Part shown: one piece after another, positions 62,905-64,000 of the stretch | How the letters are laid out: every line of letters begins with the position of its first letter | Numbering within the stretch: the stretch's first letter is position 1 | From: Candidatus Rifleibacteriota bacterium | GTDB lineage: Bacteria > Muiribacteriota > Ozemobacteria > Ozemobacterales > Ozemobacteraceae | Direction: 5' to 3' | Assembly (NCBI GenBank): GCA_015233155.1 | Contig: JADFYG010000009.1 | Coordinates: forward strand, 46,992 to 110,991 | Length of the DNA: 64,000 nucleotides | Made by a program: the position numbers and the translations under genes | Notes under the pieces: generated by a model | Seen by the model: only the letters and a program-made list of their open reading frames with translations | What the model was told of the DNA's origin: nothing | The model's database searches: none

Positions 62905-62918
62905 TGCTGCAAAGAGAC

Positions 62919-63539
62919 CTACCCAGGCAATAATCCATGGAATGAGGCGAATCCTGGTTGTCCTCCTTTCGAAGCTGCATTAGTAGCGGTTAGTATGAGC
63001 ACTATCACACCCCAAGCCACAAGATTGATTAACGGAAGAGCCACAACCAGCATGTTTGACATTAAATTGGATGAGGGAATGGTCAGGCCGTCCGGAATTC
63101 TCGACCGAAGCCTCAGCGCAGCACAGTAGCAGAATATTCTGGCTCCAGCCACGGAGAAAAGGCTTCCCGAAAATAAGTGAGCTATGACAGCCCCTAATTT
63201 ACTCGCGTCATCCGCGACACCTGCCAGCTGAATCAGCGTGGCAATAAGTATGACCACTCCTGAAAGAAGAGATGATGCCTCAAGCTTTCCAAGCGTCCTG
63301 ATGGCCACCTTGATTTCATCCACACTCCCTATGCCAGTGCGGGCAATTTCCAGATCATGCGCTATCTGACGAAAGCCGGTGGATACGCCCGCAAGACCCA
63401 GAGTGGCTGTAATCCAGCAGAACATGGCAAACAGATTCAGATAATGTCTTACCGGACTGAGATCGCTGACCATCGTCAGAATTTGCGCGACTGCCGCTGT
63501 TATAAAGTGCAGCAAAAGCCATGATAAGTATGTCTTCAA
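62919..63539 (-). CDS. MotA-like or related membrane protein, second of a pair
   Basis: 206 residues, about five membrane segments. LGKLEASSLLSGVVILIATL, IQLAGVADDASKLGAVIAHL and FSGSLFSVAGARIFCYCAAL show the same order as the paired gene and as MotA helices 3-4 (glycine-rich helix, N..D...LG turn, second helix). An N-terminal half with a PVRHYLNLFAMFCWITATLG-type segment and a short cytoplasmic region follow the MotA plan. It lies 14 bases upstream of the shorter gene. A divergent paralog is likely but unproven. Confidence 0.6.
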   Translation of the reverse strand: MKTYLSWLLLHFITAAVAQILTMVSDLSPVRHYLNLFAMFCWITATLGLAGVSTGFRQIAHDLEIARTGIGSVDEIKVAIRTLGKLEASSLLSGVVILIATLIQLAGVADDASKLGAVIAHLFSGSLFSVAGARIFCYCAALRLRSRIPDGLTIPSSNLMSNMLVVALPLINLVAWGVIVLILTATNAASKGGQPGFASFHGLLPG

Positions 63540-63952
63540 AATAATTTTCCTACTTTATATGTAGATTGCCTTATGAGTGGCCCGTTTTCCCGGACTAAAC
63601 GCTCGTATTGTTTCAGGGAAACCCTCGTAAGCATTTCCCAGCCGCGCGATTCTGAGGATGAAACCGGATCAATGGTTCTGATATAAGGAAGGGCGAAGCA
63701 GAGTATGAACATCAGCGCTGCGACTGCCAACCGACCCCAGTCGATATCTATTCCGAAAAGAAGATTCCAGAAGTTCTTTTCATTGGAGTCGCTTTGCAGC
63801 TCCTTTTTGGGACCCAGTTTCGCCATCAGCGCGGAAACAGGTGGTGGTGCGCGGTCCGGCAGACGAAGATGAATCGAGAGTGCCTTCAACTCAGAAGCCT
63901 CGTTCAAAGGCTCGCCATGCGAACCCGGTTTTCCGTTTTCCAAATCAGTCAT
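63536..63952 (-). CDS. Single-span membrane protein, possible anti-sigma factor
   Basis: 138 residues. A cytoplasmic N-terminus of about 70 residues with SELKALSIHLRLPDRAPPPV and SALMAKLG, a pattern found in the sigma-binding part of zinc-less anti-sigma factors, is followed by one membrane helix (about 73-91) and a short external tail. Its start overlaps the stop of the upstream gene (ATGA), and its own stop overlaps the MotA-like gene start by 4 bases. That coupling to a possible ECF sigma factor supports an anti-sigma role, but the call is tentative. Confidence 0.5.
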   Translation of the reverse strand: MTDLENGKPGSHGEPLNEASELKALSIHLRLPDRAPPPVSALMAKLGPKKELQSDSNEKNFWNLLFGIDIDWGRLAVAALMFILCFALPYIRTIDPVSSSESRGWEMLTRVSLKQYERLVRENGPLIRQSTYKVGKLF

Positions 63953-64000
63953 GAAAAAGCTCCCAGTTTTTTTCGCAAAGTCTCGATAATTCTCGCTGTG
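63949..64000 (-). CDS. C-terminal end of a protein, possibly an ECF sigma factor (cut by window edge)
   Basis: The last codons read TARIIETLRKKLGAFS and then stop at TGA 63951-63949, overlapping the next start by ATGA. An Arg/Lys-rich amphipathic end of this kind is common after region 4 of ECF sigma factors, and the neighbour resembles an anti-sigma factor. Seventeen residues are too few for certainty. Confidence 0.35.
   Translation of the reverse strand, partial: TARIIETLRKKLGAFS

Overview
The window is ordinary bacterial chromosome, about 50% GC and densely coded on both strands. It has no rRNA, tRNA, CRISPR array, insertion sequence or phage gene that I could see. The envelope genes (SurA/PpiD-like foldase, O-antigen ligase-like protein, MurJ, DedA, lipoproteins, DsbD) suggest a diderm bacterium. 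A pseudopilin-like Cys/His motif inside a TPR protein, many TPR and zinc-ribbon proteins, and abundant short palindromic repeats recall deep, mostly uncultured lineages such as Candidatus Riflebacteria. That placement is a guess from style, not from a phylogenetic marker.

Layout. 1-8.5 kb: tail of an unknown gene, murJ, a large multi-domain peptidyl-prolyl isomerase with a clear promoter, an RqcP-like S4 protein, an AT-rich spacer holding a 99-bp tandem duplication, a secreted Cache-domain protein and a chemoreceptor. 8.6-11.8 kb (minus): metal-binding HMA protein, DsbD and an exported unknown. 12-22.5 kb (minus): membrane protein, TauE-like transporter, nadK, two TPR proteins, three small unknowns, a HIT protein and a DUF885 metallopeptidase. 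22.7-28.3 kb: polysaccharide genes (epimerase, glycosyltransferase, O-antigen ligase/polymerase, gmd, fcl). 28.4-35.5 kb: def-fmt, a hybrid histidine kinase with a decayed kinase remnant beside it, a LEA-type protein, rmlB, recA and a Fur-family regulator. 35.7-43.9 kb: a small protein, anmK, two unknown or TPR proteins, nrnA and a sugar ABC importer without an ATPase gene. 44-45.7 kb: a secreted protein built of two related halves. 46-53.5 kb: complete F-type ATP synthase operon (atpZ-I-B-E-F-H-A-G-D-C). 53.6-62.3 kb: glycogen debranching enzyme, acidic TerB-like protein, ABC-F ATPase, ankyrin-repeat protein, DedA and an oligopeptide-type binding lipoprotein. 62.5-64 kb: two short MotA-like membrane proteins, a possible anti-sigma factor and the tail of a possible ECF sigma factor.

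The observations I rate highest are: the tandem minimal MotA-like pair linked to a putative sigma/anti-sigma pair at the right edge; a GC-rich dispersed palindromic element family whose copies supply the apparent N-terminus of two ORFs; the foldase with a reiterated helix-strand unit and a beta-sandwich inserted in a parvulin domain; an ATP synthase c subunit with the Na+-type Gln/Glu-Ser ligand set; and a TPR protein carrying a pseudopilin-like C-terminal region. All calls come from reading the sequence; no database search was run.
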